DNA from: Myripristis murdjan
Taxonomy: Eukaryota; Chordata; Actinopteri; Holocentriformes; Holocentridae
Direction: 5' to 3'
Assembly (NCBI RefSeq): GCF_902150065.1
Contig: NC_043990.1
Location: 1,453,759-1,517,758, forward strand
Length of the DNA stretch: 64,000 bases
The notes below the pieces were generated by a model. That model saw only the letters and a program-made list of their open reading frames with translations. It searched no databases and was not told the DNA's origin. Below are positions 23,521 through 34,248 of the stretch, one piece after another. Within the stretch, counting starts at the first letter, position 1. The number at the start of each line of letters is the position of its first letter. The translations under genes and the position numbers were made by a program.

Positions 23521-24032
23521 TGACAAGACTGAGCAAAAGCGAACCCAATAGCACGACCCCAGACAAGAGTTCTGGATGAAAACAGTCTTTATTAGGGCAC
23601 AAGTAACAAATACTCACTCGCAAGGAGGACAAAAACATAACCAAAATCACTCAACTAGGAGGAATTCAACACTCTACTAGGAGGAAATATAATGCAAAAG
23701 TAACAACTAAAATTCTATACAAAAGTATCAACAGAAATACTCACTGTAGTGTGGTCAAGAAAACAAAGGAAATAGCTAGACAAAGTATCAACAAAAAGCT
23801 GTGGCAATAAGGCAAAAATGGCAAGACTAACTGTGGCAAACAAGACGAGAATGGCGTGATTTACTTGGCAGATGGCACAAGACAAGCTGGCACAGGACAA
23901 AGGGGAACGCAGGCTATATATGCACACACACACCAGGTAATGGGGAACAGGTGGAAACAATCAGGGCGGGGAAGACAATCAGACCAAGGGAAACACACAA
24001 GGGGAAGGGCAAGTGATTTTCTAGACATGACA
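23521..24032 (-). mobile_element. Solo LTR (fossil), 5-bp target duplication
   Basis: A 512-bp segment with TG...CA ends is flanked by TGGAG on both sides (23516-23520 and 24033-24037). Read on minus it has a TATA-like block and a poly(A) signal in LTR order. The matching site beside TRIM gene 1 is empty, so the insertion is younger than the TRIM block duplication. No internal region remains: a recombination remnant of an LTR element, family unassigned. Confidence 0.8.
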
Positions 24033-24409
24033 TGGAGTCATAGTTAAATACAAACTGGCCTGTTTTTAATGTTTGCTCTTTGCAGCTATAGCTTTTATTT
24101 ATATCAGTGTTTACCTTTTTATTTTATTCATTTTCCACAAATATGGGCAGGACTCAAGCAGGCCTGCATGGGTCTGTGTTCAGTTTATTTCAAAGTCGGC
24201 CGACACAGGCCAGTGTAGTTTGTTCTGCTAGATAAAATTGTGTATATTTAGTATAGTCTATGTAAAAGTTTATAAGCTGTGTTATCAAATAGGTTTTGCA
24301 GCTCCAGGTGAATTTTATTTGGTGGAGGAGATCGTAAAAAAAAAAGAAAGAAAGATTTCACCATCGTTGGAAACATGCGAAGGAGACTTTTCATGAAGAG
24401 TCATTTTGT

Positions 24410-24415
24410 TTTATT
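24410..24415 (-). terminator. Poly(A) signal of defensin gene B
   Basis: AATAAA on minus, 200 bases past the stop of gene B, in a 3' UTR homologous to that of gene A. Confidence 0.75.
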
Positions 24416-24614
24416 TTTGCACAGCTGCACACTTAACATCTCATTATGACAGCTAATCTCTCAGATTAAGCATAAATTCTGGGTTTGCAGATGGTAAAGT
24501 CAAGGTGTAACAGTCTGGGTGGGGGTTGTGCAGGTGAAGCAGATCTGTGAGCGTCAGCCTGCGTGGAGCTGACTGACACATCATCCAGAAAACCAACATG
24601 TGAGCCTGAGAGGA

Positions 24615-25437
24615 TCATCTTGTTCTGCGACAGCACCTGCAAGACAAAACAAAGTGGATCATTGTTCGGTTCCAGCTCAATAGCCATTGAAAAATGGATA
24701 ATAAATAAAATAAAATACGTAACATAAAAATGATCCTACAAAACAAAACAATTCCTACTATGGATGAAAAAGACAGAATTGAATGTCCTTTGTTTACTTC
24801 ACTTACTTTTTTCCAGAGGGACATGGAACGTCGTAGAGGCCCCTGCCAGGAGACATTTCTTTGTCAATACAATACATCCACTTTATCAGCTGCACCTATA
24901 TAATCTAATCTAATCCAGTCAAACTGTTGTGCCATAAAGTTTCCTCTCCTGCTGCCTATAATGCTCAGCTTGTCTTGTTGTCACAGTAACAGAGGTGTTC
25001 ATTCACTTCTGTGTTTGGCATTGAGCTCATAGTTAGTGCTGCACTTTACTGACAGCTGTTTCCACTATTCTGTCCCTCATCATTGTACATAAACAGGGAG
25101 GACAAAAAATTGGAAACCCCTCTCAGTATAATGCAGTCCAGTAGCAGACCTCTGCAAACTACAACCTCAGTAATAAACACAGAATTAAAGTGACACATTC
25201 TGCACAATGTCAACACAAACTGAACAGTGAGTGTGTGTGTATGAATGTAGATAAACACAGATTGTGACCGAGACAATAATGTGAGATCTCATTACTTATT
25301 TGTGAAATATGCTGATGCCATTGGTCCATTATTCTGAAACCCCAATAGGCTGAAAAATGTCCCAGTTTTTAGTTTTTAGTCCAATTGGAACCTTTCACCA
25401 AAAAAGCTCAGTCAGCAAAGAAGACTGATGATGCTTC

Positions 25438-25480
<43 letters not shown>

Positions 25481-26239
25481 TCATTTTCCAAATTTGACAA
25501 TAAAAGCTGCACCATGAAAAACTGCAGCGAGGACCCTTCAGACTCGAAAAACTGTAAGTGATGTTTTCTACATAATCCTACATGTGTTCTTTGGTAGTGT
25601 TGCTGTCTTCAGTAATGCAGTGTAAAAAATCAGTGAATGAGGAGGTGTGTCCGCTGCTGATACCTGCATTTGGATGCAGGGGCACATTTCCCCCCGTAGG
25701 CTCGACACTGCCATCCTGGCGCCGGTCCTGCTCGGATGGGGAAAATAAAACCAAGACAGAAAAGTTAGCTGGTAATGTTTTAGCTAGGAAGCAGGGGTGT
25801 GCAGTTTCTTCTGTAAATTCTGTTTTACTAGGTGTTACTGCAATTTCTCACAGAAAATTTGCAAAAAAAAAAAAAAAAGGCTAAAAAAAGAGAAACCAGA
25901 CATTTTGCAAAACATTAACAAAAAAATATGACCAGAAAATTTGAAAAAAAAAAAAAACATAACTATATTTCTGCTTCTTATAATTATAAATTTGAAGTCA
26001 AATTTTGAATAATTACATTTAATGATTAAATTTAATTGAACGATTGATCTGTTCTTGAGAAAACACAGGGGCCCCCTGAGGACTTTTTCCCAAAATATCT
26101 GGGGACGGCCCTGTTGGAGGTTAAATGTAGACGATGTGAGTCTGAACACGAGCAGAAATCAGAAAAATGTGTTATAACCTGATGCCTCCGAGGCACAGAG
26201 CAGCAGAGCGGCCAACACCACCATCAGTGTGACGTTCAT
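24615..26239 (-). CDS. Beta-defensin-like peptide gene B (four exons)
   Basis: Predicted secreted 60-residue antimicrobial peptide. Exons on minus: 26239-26179 (leader MNVTLMVVLAALLLCASEAS), 25727-25664 (first three Cys), 24842-24807 (Cys 4) and 24636-24615 (ends CCRRTR). Phases are 1, 2, 2. The Cys pattern C-x6-C-x5-C-x7-C-x5-CC, with Gly-Gly-Lys before the second Cys, fits beta-defensins. The sequence past the leader is short (about 40 residues) and basic. Exon 2 has a tandem acceptor (GAGCAG): use of the first AG would add one residue and keep the frame. TATA box at about 26323-26331, poly(A) signal at 24410. The gene lies just upstream of the TRIM gene 2 block. The match is by structure; I cannot assign an orthologue. 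Confidence 0.85.
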
Positions 26240-26322
26240 GGCTGTTTCTTCTTGTCTTTGTTGAAATGGACTCGGACAAACAGTCAGCAGCTCTGGATCA
26301 ATGATGTTCTGATTCCTCTGAT

Positions 26323-26331
26323 CTTATAAAG
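26323..26331 (-). promoter_or_regulatory. TATA box of defensin gene B
   Basis: CTTTATAAG on minus, about 85 bases before the start codon, preceded by the same conserved block as in genes A, C and E. Confidence 0.75.
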
Positions 26332-26855
26332 GCTCCAGTCATGTAGAGGCAGCGCCCTGCCGTCCAATCACATGATCAGCTTTCATCATCTGGGGTCAAA
26401 AGTCCATAGAAATGTGAAGTCCTTTCTTTGCTAACATCATCCATGTCCGGTGAAAAAAGCCAGTAACCCAGTTCTCCCAGTCTGCACTGATTCACTGATA
26501 CAGGAACTCAGAAGAGTTCCAAATTATAACATCCTCTGTTCGTAGACTCTCGCATTGAATAGGGAACTACATTCTGTGAATCAGTCAGAGCTCGTGGTTC
26601 CCCTCCTTTCCCAGCTCTCTGTCTGGGTGTGCTCTGTAAAAACCGTCTGACCTGATGATCGACCTCGTCGGCCAAAACAGGAACACAGTGAAATCAGTTT
26701 CTGTTGTTCAGTTATTATTGGAGCAACAAAGAGAGCCTGGGCATTTTGAAAGGTCCAGGTTCCTCATGTGCTGTGAACTTTAACAAACACAGGCCCCCTG
26801 GGTGTTTGCTGCTGACGGGGTTCATGTTGGAATCAGCAGGAATCGTTTTTTTCTG

Positions 26856-27213
26856 AGTGACATCCCATTCTTAAACCACAGGATTTAATATGATGTCGGC
26901 TTTCCACAAGGTTTAGGAGTGTGTTCATGGGAATTTTTGACCATTCTTCCAGAAGTGCATTTGTGAGGTCAGACACTGATGTTGGACGGGAAGGCCTGGC
27001 TCTCAGTCTCCACTCTAATTCATCCCAAAAGGTGTTCTCTCGGGTTGAGGTCAGGACTCTGTGCAGGCCAGTCAAGTTCTTCCACATCAAACTGGCTCAT
27101 CCATGTCTTAATGGAGCTGCTTTGTGCACTGGTGCTCAGTCATGTTGGAACAGGAAGGGGCCCGCTCCAAACTGTTCCCACAAAGTTGGGAGCATGAAAT
27201 TGTCCAAAATGTC

Positions 27214-27251
<38 letters not shown>

Positions 27252-28681
27252 TACTTTATTGATCCCAACCAGGGAAATTCTGGTGATCCAGCAGCAACAG
27301 TAGAAACATATAATAAAGATAAATAAAATAGACTAAGGGCTAAATATATACAATAAACACTATAAAGACTAAAAACTAAAAATATACATGAATGAATATG
27401 AAATGAAATATACAGATGGAATTTAGTATATACATGATTGCATAGATAAGGAGAGTTAGTATGAAACCCCGAGAACCAAGAACCAAGTGGCAGAACCCGA
27501 CGCCCGGTACTGGGATTCAGGAACTAACCAACTTGATTCGACCTCTTAAGGAATCATCACTTCCCCTCCAGTCTGAAAAACAGTGTGAATGTATATTAAC
27601 CCAGGATGTAATATATAGATAATAAATAATAAATAAACAGTTAAGGTGCTGGGTAATGGATAATAAATAAATAGTTAAGGTGCTGAGTAGTGGAGTGTTA
27701 AAAACAGAACTATACAGCAGACAGATGTGAGTCTCTGTCTGACAGATGTGATTTGTTGTACAGTGTGATGGCTTGTGGCAGGAATGATTTCCTGTATCTG
27801 TCCCTTCGACAGCGGAGCTGTAACAATCTGTTGGAGAAGGAGCTCCGCTGTCTGTCCAGTGTGTGGTGGAGAGGGTGATCAGGGTTATCCATGATGGATA
27901 ACAGTTTGTTCAGTGTCCTCTCCACCACAGCCTCCACAGTGTCTTGGTATGCTGAAGCATTCAAAGTTCCTTTCACTGGAACTAAGAGGCTGAGCCCAAC
28001 TCCCAAAAAACAAGCCCACACCATAACCCCCCCCTCCACCAAACTTTACACTTGGCACAATGCAGTCAGACAAGCACCGTTGTCCTGGCAACCAACAAAC
28101 CCAGACTCATCCATCAGATTGCCAGACAGAGAAGCGTGATTCATCACTCCAGAGAACACGTCCCTGCTGCTCTAGAGTCCAGTGGCGGTGTGCTTTACAC
28201 CATTGCATCCGACGCTTTGCATTGCACTTGGTGATGTGTGGCTTGGATGCAGCTGCTCGGCCATGGAAACCCATTCCATGAAGCTCTCTACGCTAATCTG
28301 AGCTAATCTGAAGATCACATGAAGTTTGGAGGTCTGTAGCTGCTGACTCTGCAGACAGTTGGCGACCTCTGCACACTGAGTTGCTGTTGTGCCCAATGGT
28401 TTTCACTTTGTTATAGCACCACTAACAGTTGTTTGTTGAATATTAAGTAGCGAGGAAATTTCATGACTGGACTTATTGCACAGGCGGCATCCTATCATGG
28501 TATCACATCACGCTGTAATTCCCTGAGCTCCTGAGAGCGACCCATTCCTTCACAAATGTTTGTAGAGGTAGTCTGCATGCCTAGGTGCTTGATTTTATAC
28601 ACCTGTGGCCACAGAAGTGACTGGAACCCCTGAATTCAATGATTTGGATAGCTGAGTGAATACTTTTGGCAATGTAGTGTA
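26856..28681 (-). mobile_element. Tc1-like transposon interrupted by a LINE end
   Basis: The terminus at 28681 reads inward ACACTACATTGCCAAAAGTA, a hallmark Tc1-type end. Minus-strand transposase text includes GGGVMVWACF and VPVKGTLNASAYQD. The left terminal repeat is missing. The coding region is cut by a LINE end (27211-27945), and other frames are broken. The element lies just upstream of defensin gene B. Confidence 0.88.
27211..27945 (-). mobile_element. LINE 3' end inserted in the Tc1-like element
   Basis: On minus it encodes the end of a LINE ORF2 (RCRRDRYRKSFLPQAITLYN) and finishes with GGGATCAATAAAGTATATCT and an (ATCT)n tail. TGTCT is repeated at both joins, a likely target duplication. 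The (TCTA) arrays at 30926, 31886, 36843 and 42421 probably come from similar tails. Confidence 0.8.
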
Positions 28682-29176
28682 CAACTGAACTGAACTGAAT
28701 CACGGACACCTACAGTGTTGTCCACCTGCTAAAGCGTGGAGTTAAACTCTTAGTTCCGGTGAGAACGTGCCAGAACGTTCCTGAGCTCAGCAGCACATTA
28801 AAACCCAGCAGGACGTTACCCTGCAGCTTCAGCACAGCCAGTGGCTTTCACTGCCGGACTTTAGCTGGTGGACTGGAAAAGAAATGAGTCCAAGGTGTTT
28901 ATTCATGTTTCAGAATTAAATTACTCCTTTCTTATCGGATCATGTAAGGCTGACTGATCCAGCGATATTTCTACTTATGAAGGAGCAAAACACAGAAAGG
29001 TCAAGGAGCCAAACTGTCTTGTTGTGTTCACCTCCTGTTGGCACACAACATTGTTCAATATCACGTCCTGTTTTTCTGATTCAAAGCAGGAAATCAGGTT
29101 TATAATGATGCGATGTGGAGCACAACGTGTAGAAAAAAGCAGAAGCATGATCAAACACACAGATACACACCAACTG

Positions 29177-29178
<2 letters not shown>

Positions 29179-29212
<34 letters not shown>
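29179..29212 (+). repeat. (TG)n microsatellite, unit 1
   Basis: About 17 TG units. Matching runs are at 40677-40701 (unit 3) and 49230-49269 (partial fourth copy). Unit 2 has lost this part. Confidence 0.95.
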
Positions 29213-29213
<1 letters not shown>

Positions 29214-29752
29214 ACAGAAGAACAGGGAAGAATGACTCATTCACTTTTCACCATGGTCGACTTACAGTTGTTGTTTTTTGATTGCTAAGATGCGTTGAAG
29301 TGACTTTGGTGAGCGAAACACCAGCATGGCTGTTTCCAGCAGGGTCCCTTGACCTCTGACCTCCAGCTGTGTGAATGAAAATGGGTTCTCTGGGCAGCCA
29401 CGGCTCTCCCCTTTGCAGACACGCCCACCTTCTGCTAATCCCATGCAGTTTGGGCCCCAAAGCCTGCAGTCCACATGTGTTCTTGTGGCCTGTTGTAAAA
29501 TGGTGTGTGTGTGCAGACTGGGGCCTAAACAGTCTTGGAGCTGCATCAGTTGCTTTGACTGGAAAGCTGAGACTCTTGTGGATTCAATGAGCCACATTTG
29601 ATTCCTGTGTGATGATGTTGGCCCCCATAGCAGCCATTTCACTGCAGGCAGACACTTTTGTCACGCAGTTCTTACAGAGAATCTGCAAATCACAGCCTGG
29701 ATGTTTCTGTGGTGTTCCTCAGGGTCTTGGAGTCTTGATCTGTGTAATAAAT

Positions 29753-29939
29753 AATAATAATAATAATTATACATTTTATTTGTTATGGCGCCTTTCAAGG
29801 CACTCAAGGTCGCCTTACAGTAAAAATAAATACAGAATACAGCAACGACAGAAAAAAGCACAGCATAAAAACATCACAGACAACACAGCATAAGAAAACA
29901 TCATAGAAAAAAGCATAAAAAAAAAAAAGCATAAAAAGC
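29753..29939 (-). mobile_element. LINE/SINE tail in unit 1
   Basis: Read on minus it ends in GGCGCCATAACAAATAAAATG plus an ATT repeat. ATAAAT flanks both sides. The identical insertion is at 41242-41429 in unit 3; unit 2 has the empty site near 35672, giving a marker of unit relationships. Confidence 0.8.
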
Positions 29940-30921
29940 ATAAATGGTACCAAACCTAAAATTGCTGCAACAACAAATGACAGGTACCATGGGAATGGCC
30001 ATCATAGGCTCATGTCATAATGTTCTAATCCCTAAAACTCTGAATAAATAAATATAAATAAATAAATAAACGCCTATCCAGAACACAGTGTTTATTACAG
30101 ATTCATGAGTGTTATAACGTGACACTCAGAGCTGAGCTGCAGCTCAAATTAATCTTCAGGTTCCAGCTTTCAGATGATGTTCACCTTCTGTTTGGCTTCT
30201 GCTGTTGACCTTTGACCCCATGAAGACCTCCTGACCTCCTTCTTGCCAACTCCAGCACGTTTACATTGTGTACTCAATAGTGATGCTCATTAATGTGCTC
30301 TGTCCCTATTGAAAGTAAACAAACAACGGTCATAGATTTTGTTGTAATTTGAAGGGGAACTCCCCAGCCTCCACATCCCAGTCATGTGGGATTATAAAAC
30401 CTGGATTTTGTCCAGCAGCCAGACACTTTGTTATATTTTCATATCAGATTATGGAGCGATGGGAGGGAGGATGAGGGGGGCTGCACTTCATAACAAGATG
30501 TAATCTGCACATCACAGAGAGGATGAACGTTTATCTCTGAAGTTTGAGTCAGTTTTTCACATAAAGTAATATTTCATTATAGAATAACAGCTTTTCACTT
30601 TATTGGCTGTTCTGAGGTAAATAATCTGGGAATCTGGGAAGCTGGTGAGCCACAGCTTCATACACCTTTGGTGGCACACACACACACACACACACATGAA
30701 CACAAGCACCCATGCAGAATGTACAAATGTATAGTGTCATGAGTCCATTACAGGGAGCCTGGTCTACTTTTCACTCCATTTTTTTTTTTCATTCTATTAA
30801 ATTCTATTTTTATTTGGTTTGCCTTCACTTTCACGTCATTATTTTATTGTATTTTTATTTACATTCACTATTCTGCTGCTGCTGTGTCACCTTGAATTTC
30901 CTCTCAGGGGATCAATAAAGG

Positions 30922-30925
<4 letters not shown>

Positions 30926-30979
<54 letters not shown>
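30926..30979 (+). repeat. (TCTA)n array, unit 1, first
   Basis: About 13 TCTA units after GGGGATCAATAAAGG, a LINE tail. It lies 3' of gene D exon 4. Together with 31886-31918 it brackets exons 3 and 4 of gene D. Confidence 0.95.
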
Positions 30980-31280
30980 CTCTATTTCTCTGTATGTTTG
31001 CATAGAGTAATTAACTTGTGAAAAATAAAATGTTGAAACAGAGCAGAAATTCCTGAAAAATCACGGCTGCCATAATGATCACAAAAACATCAACAACATG
31101 GATAATAAAATCCCTCAAAGTATTTTGTCTGACTTGTAAAAAAGAGCCTGTTAATAACAATGTTACTACTGAGGATTCCCACAGAGTTTTTTTTTTTTTT
31201 TTTTTTTTGTCACTCCTCTTGTCTTGAGTCTGGATTTCTAGGCAGAAACATGCGAAGCAAACTTGGGATGAAGCGTGACT

Positions 31281-31286
31281 TTATTT
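31281..31286 (-). terminator. Poly(A) signal candidate of gene D
   Basis: AATAAATAAAG on minus, about 100 bases past the stop. The same motif follows gene C (37250-37255). Confidence 0.6.
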
Positions 31287-31385
31287 ATTTTTCATACATT
31301 TTTATTTTTTTTACAGTGCAACAAGTAGCTTTCCCTCCTGGGAGTGAATCAGGTCTCCTCTCTCATCTCAAAGTGGGTTTTGTCC

Positions 31386-32037
31386 TCAGCGGTTCAGACA
31401 GCACCTGAAACACAAAGTGAGTGATAAACTTTATTTCAGATGGGACATTATGCAGAATAACTTACAGACACGAGCCCAATAAAAGATCACAGTTAAAAAA
31501 AGAAGAAATGTGTCACTGTAAACCTCACGCTGGATTTTTCTTTTCCAAACGCTTTAATCCGGCAAATAATAACAGCACATGTTTATCTGTATGTTGCTTT
31601 TCTGAGTACCAAGAGACACTTTTACAGCAGAGAGAGAGAAAAAGCAAATGAAAGCACACTGCAAAAAGCAAAAAATTAAGTTAAATTAAAAGAAGTAAAG
31701 AATTTAACAACAAAGACACAATTAAAATCTGGTGTTTCTTGCATGAGATTCCTTAAAGCAGTTTGGAGAGTGAACTTGAACTTACACTTGTCCATTGTAG
31801 CAATCAGGTGTAATCACCCTGCAAGGAAACATATGTCTGTCAGTACAATTTAATTTACTGTGTGGATGGTACCTCAGCAGTGAGAATATATCTATCTATC
31901 TATCTATCTATCTATAGATATAGATATAAAATATATATGAAAGCATGAGACGTACCAGTGGCGAAACTTGTAGCCACAGGAGAAAGGAGTGGTGCATGAT
32001 CCTCCCTTTGAGTTACAGATCGCGCCTGCCTCTGTGC
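31386..32037 (-). pseudogene. Beta-defensin-like gene D, exon 1 and promoter missing
   Basis: Exons on minus: 32037-31956, 31818-31786 and 31404-31386, phases 2 and 2, ending CCLNR. Cys pattern C-x6-C-x5-C-x12-C-x5-CC, the best match to the textbook beta-defensin spacing in the window (AICNSKGGSC, then SCGYKFRHW). All three exons are open and well spliced. Seven bases past exon 2, in intron 1, homology to genes C and E stops and sequence matching about 44260, upstream of gene E's promoter, begins. So the leader exon and TATA box have been deleted. I found no other leader exon on minus before gene C. Either a dead gene or one that borrows another first exon. Confidence 0.8.
31886..31918 (+). 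repeat. (TCTA)n array, unit 1, second
   Basis: About eight units followed by TAGATATAGATATAAAATAT, within intron 2 of gene D. In unit 3 this right-hand flank is joined directly to a single array at 42421-42485. Confidence 0.95.
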
Positions 32038-32213
32038 CTGGTTGGAAATGAGTATTTCATGTTGGAATCAGCACAAGCTGCCCATCATGGACACCTACAG
32101 CGTTGCTAATGAGGTAAAGTTATATTATATTATCATAGGAAATTTATGGCCCTACAGTGCTGCAAACTTCAGAGTTGAGTCTGGACAGGCGAACACTAGG
32201 AAACGTTAAGTTG

Positions 32214-32215
<2 letters not shown>

Positions 32216-32248
<33 letters not shown>

Positions 32249-32790
32249 AATATTTTATTTTTTGAATTTTCTCATAAATTGAAACAAACAAGGACAGTAG
32301 AAAAAAACATTGAGTACACACACACAAAAAAAGACTGTACCATGTTTGCTACACAAGCATACAGACATAATATAACATGCATTCGACAAGGACAGCTCTG
32401 TATTGCAGCCAAACACTCCTCCCAAAGTTCTTTTGATATTGGAACATTTAGCTTCGCTGCCCAGATCTCCCTGAGATGACTGGTATCAACTGGGACTGAA
32501 AAGATATCAACAAATTTGGAGACAAGGTTTTTAGAATTTGGCTCACTGAGTAGAAGGTCATAGAAAGGATGACTCTTAGGCTTGGTCATAAAGAGAGGGA
32601 TGCACTGTCGTATAAAATGTCTAACCTGAAGATAGCGGAAAAAGGGTGATTGGGGAAGATTATATTTAGTTTGAAGTTGAAAAAATGAAGTAAATTTGTT
32701 GTCTAAATAAAAATCGCCAATGGCTCCAGCGTAGTCCCTTCTCTCTCCAGTCCAGAAACGCTCCATCAGACAGTGCTGGTTTAAACAAAG
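32216..32790 (-). mobile_element. 5'-truncated L1-like LINE
   Basis: It begins on minus near 32790 and ends in a poly(A) tail (T run 32216-32247). The frame reads ERFWTGERRDYAGAIGDFYL, KYNLPQSPFFRYLQVRHFIR and PFYDLLLSEP, the C-terminal region of L1-type ORF2. The matching site in unit 3 (about 44420-44850) lacks it; roughly 400 bp of unit sequence, including the 20-bp minisatellite, is missing here. Confidence 0.8.
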
Positions 32791-33164
32791 GATTGACCAG
32801 ATCCATCGTCCGAGAACACAAGAACATGTACTGCTGATGAGAACTTGTGGCCAAACGCAGGACAGAGGAGAACTGGAACCCTCACAGAACCGTTCAGCGT
32901 GTGGGATTACACCGCACATGTTGTTGATGTTGATTGTTTTTTGGGATTCTCATGGCAGCCCTGGCCTGTCCCATGCAGCTGGGTTACCGTACCCTGGGTT
33001 TCTCTTAGTTATCTGGCTTCACTTAACTAGACATCTGCAATCCTAATTTCCGGTACCAAGAAGCCGGTTATCGACTCACTAACTGAACCCAGGCTTTTCC
33101 AATCTAGATCTGTGCGCGCTCACATAAAAAGGGCGGTGTTTGCTGCATACAACCAATCGCAGAC

Positions 33165-33335
33165 ATGGAAAAATCCACCCGAGCCGCATACTTTACAACT
33201 GAGGAGCAGACAATAATCTGAAATAAATACGAGGAATATAAATCCATCATCCAGGGAAAAAGCAACAAAGTTGCAGCTTCCAAGAGTCGCAAGGAATGCT
33301 GTCAAAAAAATCGCTGAGTGTGTCAGTGCGTAAAT
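33165..33335 (+). mobile_element. Harbinger-type Myb/SANT protein relic, unit 1
   Basis: Starts MEKSTRAAYFTTEEQTII and continues NKYEEYKSIIQGKSNKVAAS, the Myb-like DNA-binding protein that accompanies PIF/Harbinger transposases. It has stops and a frame break. A shorter copy lies at 45217-45330 in unit 3. Confidence 0.6.
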
Positions 33336-33489
33336 TAGTGGGATTATAATATTACTTCCCCACCATGATGGCACGAATAGATCTGACTATAGTAACATTT
33401 GTGTGTTCCATAAATGTATGTGTTTATGAAATTTGTTGTCATGGCATGTGATTTCAGCCTCTGTTACCTCGCTAAGCCCAAACCCAGCT

Positions 33490-33890
33490 TTATGGTACAG
33501 GCCTCAGGTGTTTCAAGTTTGTGTTGTGTTCAAGCAGAGGCAGTAGCGGCAGAGCCTCCACTAGAGGGCGCTGTGTGGTGCCGCATAGACACAGCAGCTG
33601 TGGACAGACTGTGCTGTCACTTCAGGGAACGGAGTATTGGAACAGCCTTCCTCTTGCAATCAGGGAATGCCCCTCATGTCCCAGTTCATGACTCATGTCA
33701 ACCTGCAGGCTGAAGGCAAAGCAGCCGTGTGATACTTGTAAATTCTTGTAAATTTTCCACTTTAATCTGGTAAAATATCCATTTCCTTTTCTCATAAAAT
33801 GAGTTTCATCTCAAAATTTCAGATTCCCAGCTCTGTATTTTTTTTTCTCCCAGCGGTGGCCCTGACACGTCGTCGTGGTTTTCTTGTTAC
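33490..33890 (+). repeat. Dispersed repeat, inverted partner at 49680-50080
   Basis: About 190 bp from TTTGTGTTGTGTTCAAGCAG to CAACCTGCAGGCTGA match the reverse complement of 49885-50075 closely, followed in both by the AT-rich repeat AAATTTACCACTTTAATC. A truncated copy starts unit 3 at about 40230. Confidence 0.8.
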
Positions 33891-34248
33891 CTCGTTAGTT
33901 TTCGTTGATGATAATAATCGATAATGTACCCCTGACTGATCCAGTGATATTTCTGCTTATGAAGGAGCAGAACACAGAAAGGTCAAATAGTCAAACTGTC
34001 TTGTTGTGTTCACCTCCTGTTGGCACACAACATTGTTCAATATCACGTCCTGTTTATCTGATTCAAAGCAGGATATCAGGTTTATAATGATGCAATGTTG
34101 TTGTTGTTTTTTGATTGCTAAGATGTGTTGAAGTGACTTTGGTGAGGGAAACACCAGCATGTCTGTTTCCAGCAGGGTCCCTTGACCTCTGACCTCCAGG
34201 TGTGTGAATGAAAATGGGTTCTCTGGGCAGCCACGGCTCTCCCCTTTG

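Larger units (their letters stand above)
28915..33890. repeat. Tandem unit 1 (carries partial defensin gene D)
   Basis: First of three head-to-tail copies. Landmarks in order: CTGACTGATCCAG block, (TG)n, GGGCAGCCACGGCTCTCCCC block, LINE tail insertion (29753-29939), (CA)n, (TCTA)n, gene D exons 4-2, then a join at about 32045 into sequence that in unit 3 lies at 44260, an L1-like insertion, and a Harbinger Myb scrap. Confidence 0.85.

Noticed and set aside
29262-29642. 126-codon minus frame present in units 1 and 3 (also 40751-41131)
   Set aside because: It is conserved only because the units are recent duplicates. Unit 2 breaks it, and there is no domain or signal peptide.
32272-32919. 215-codon minus frame as a host gene
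   Set aside because: It is the C-terminus of an L1-like ORF2 with a poly(A) tail, absent from the matching place in unit 3.
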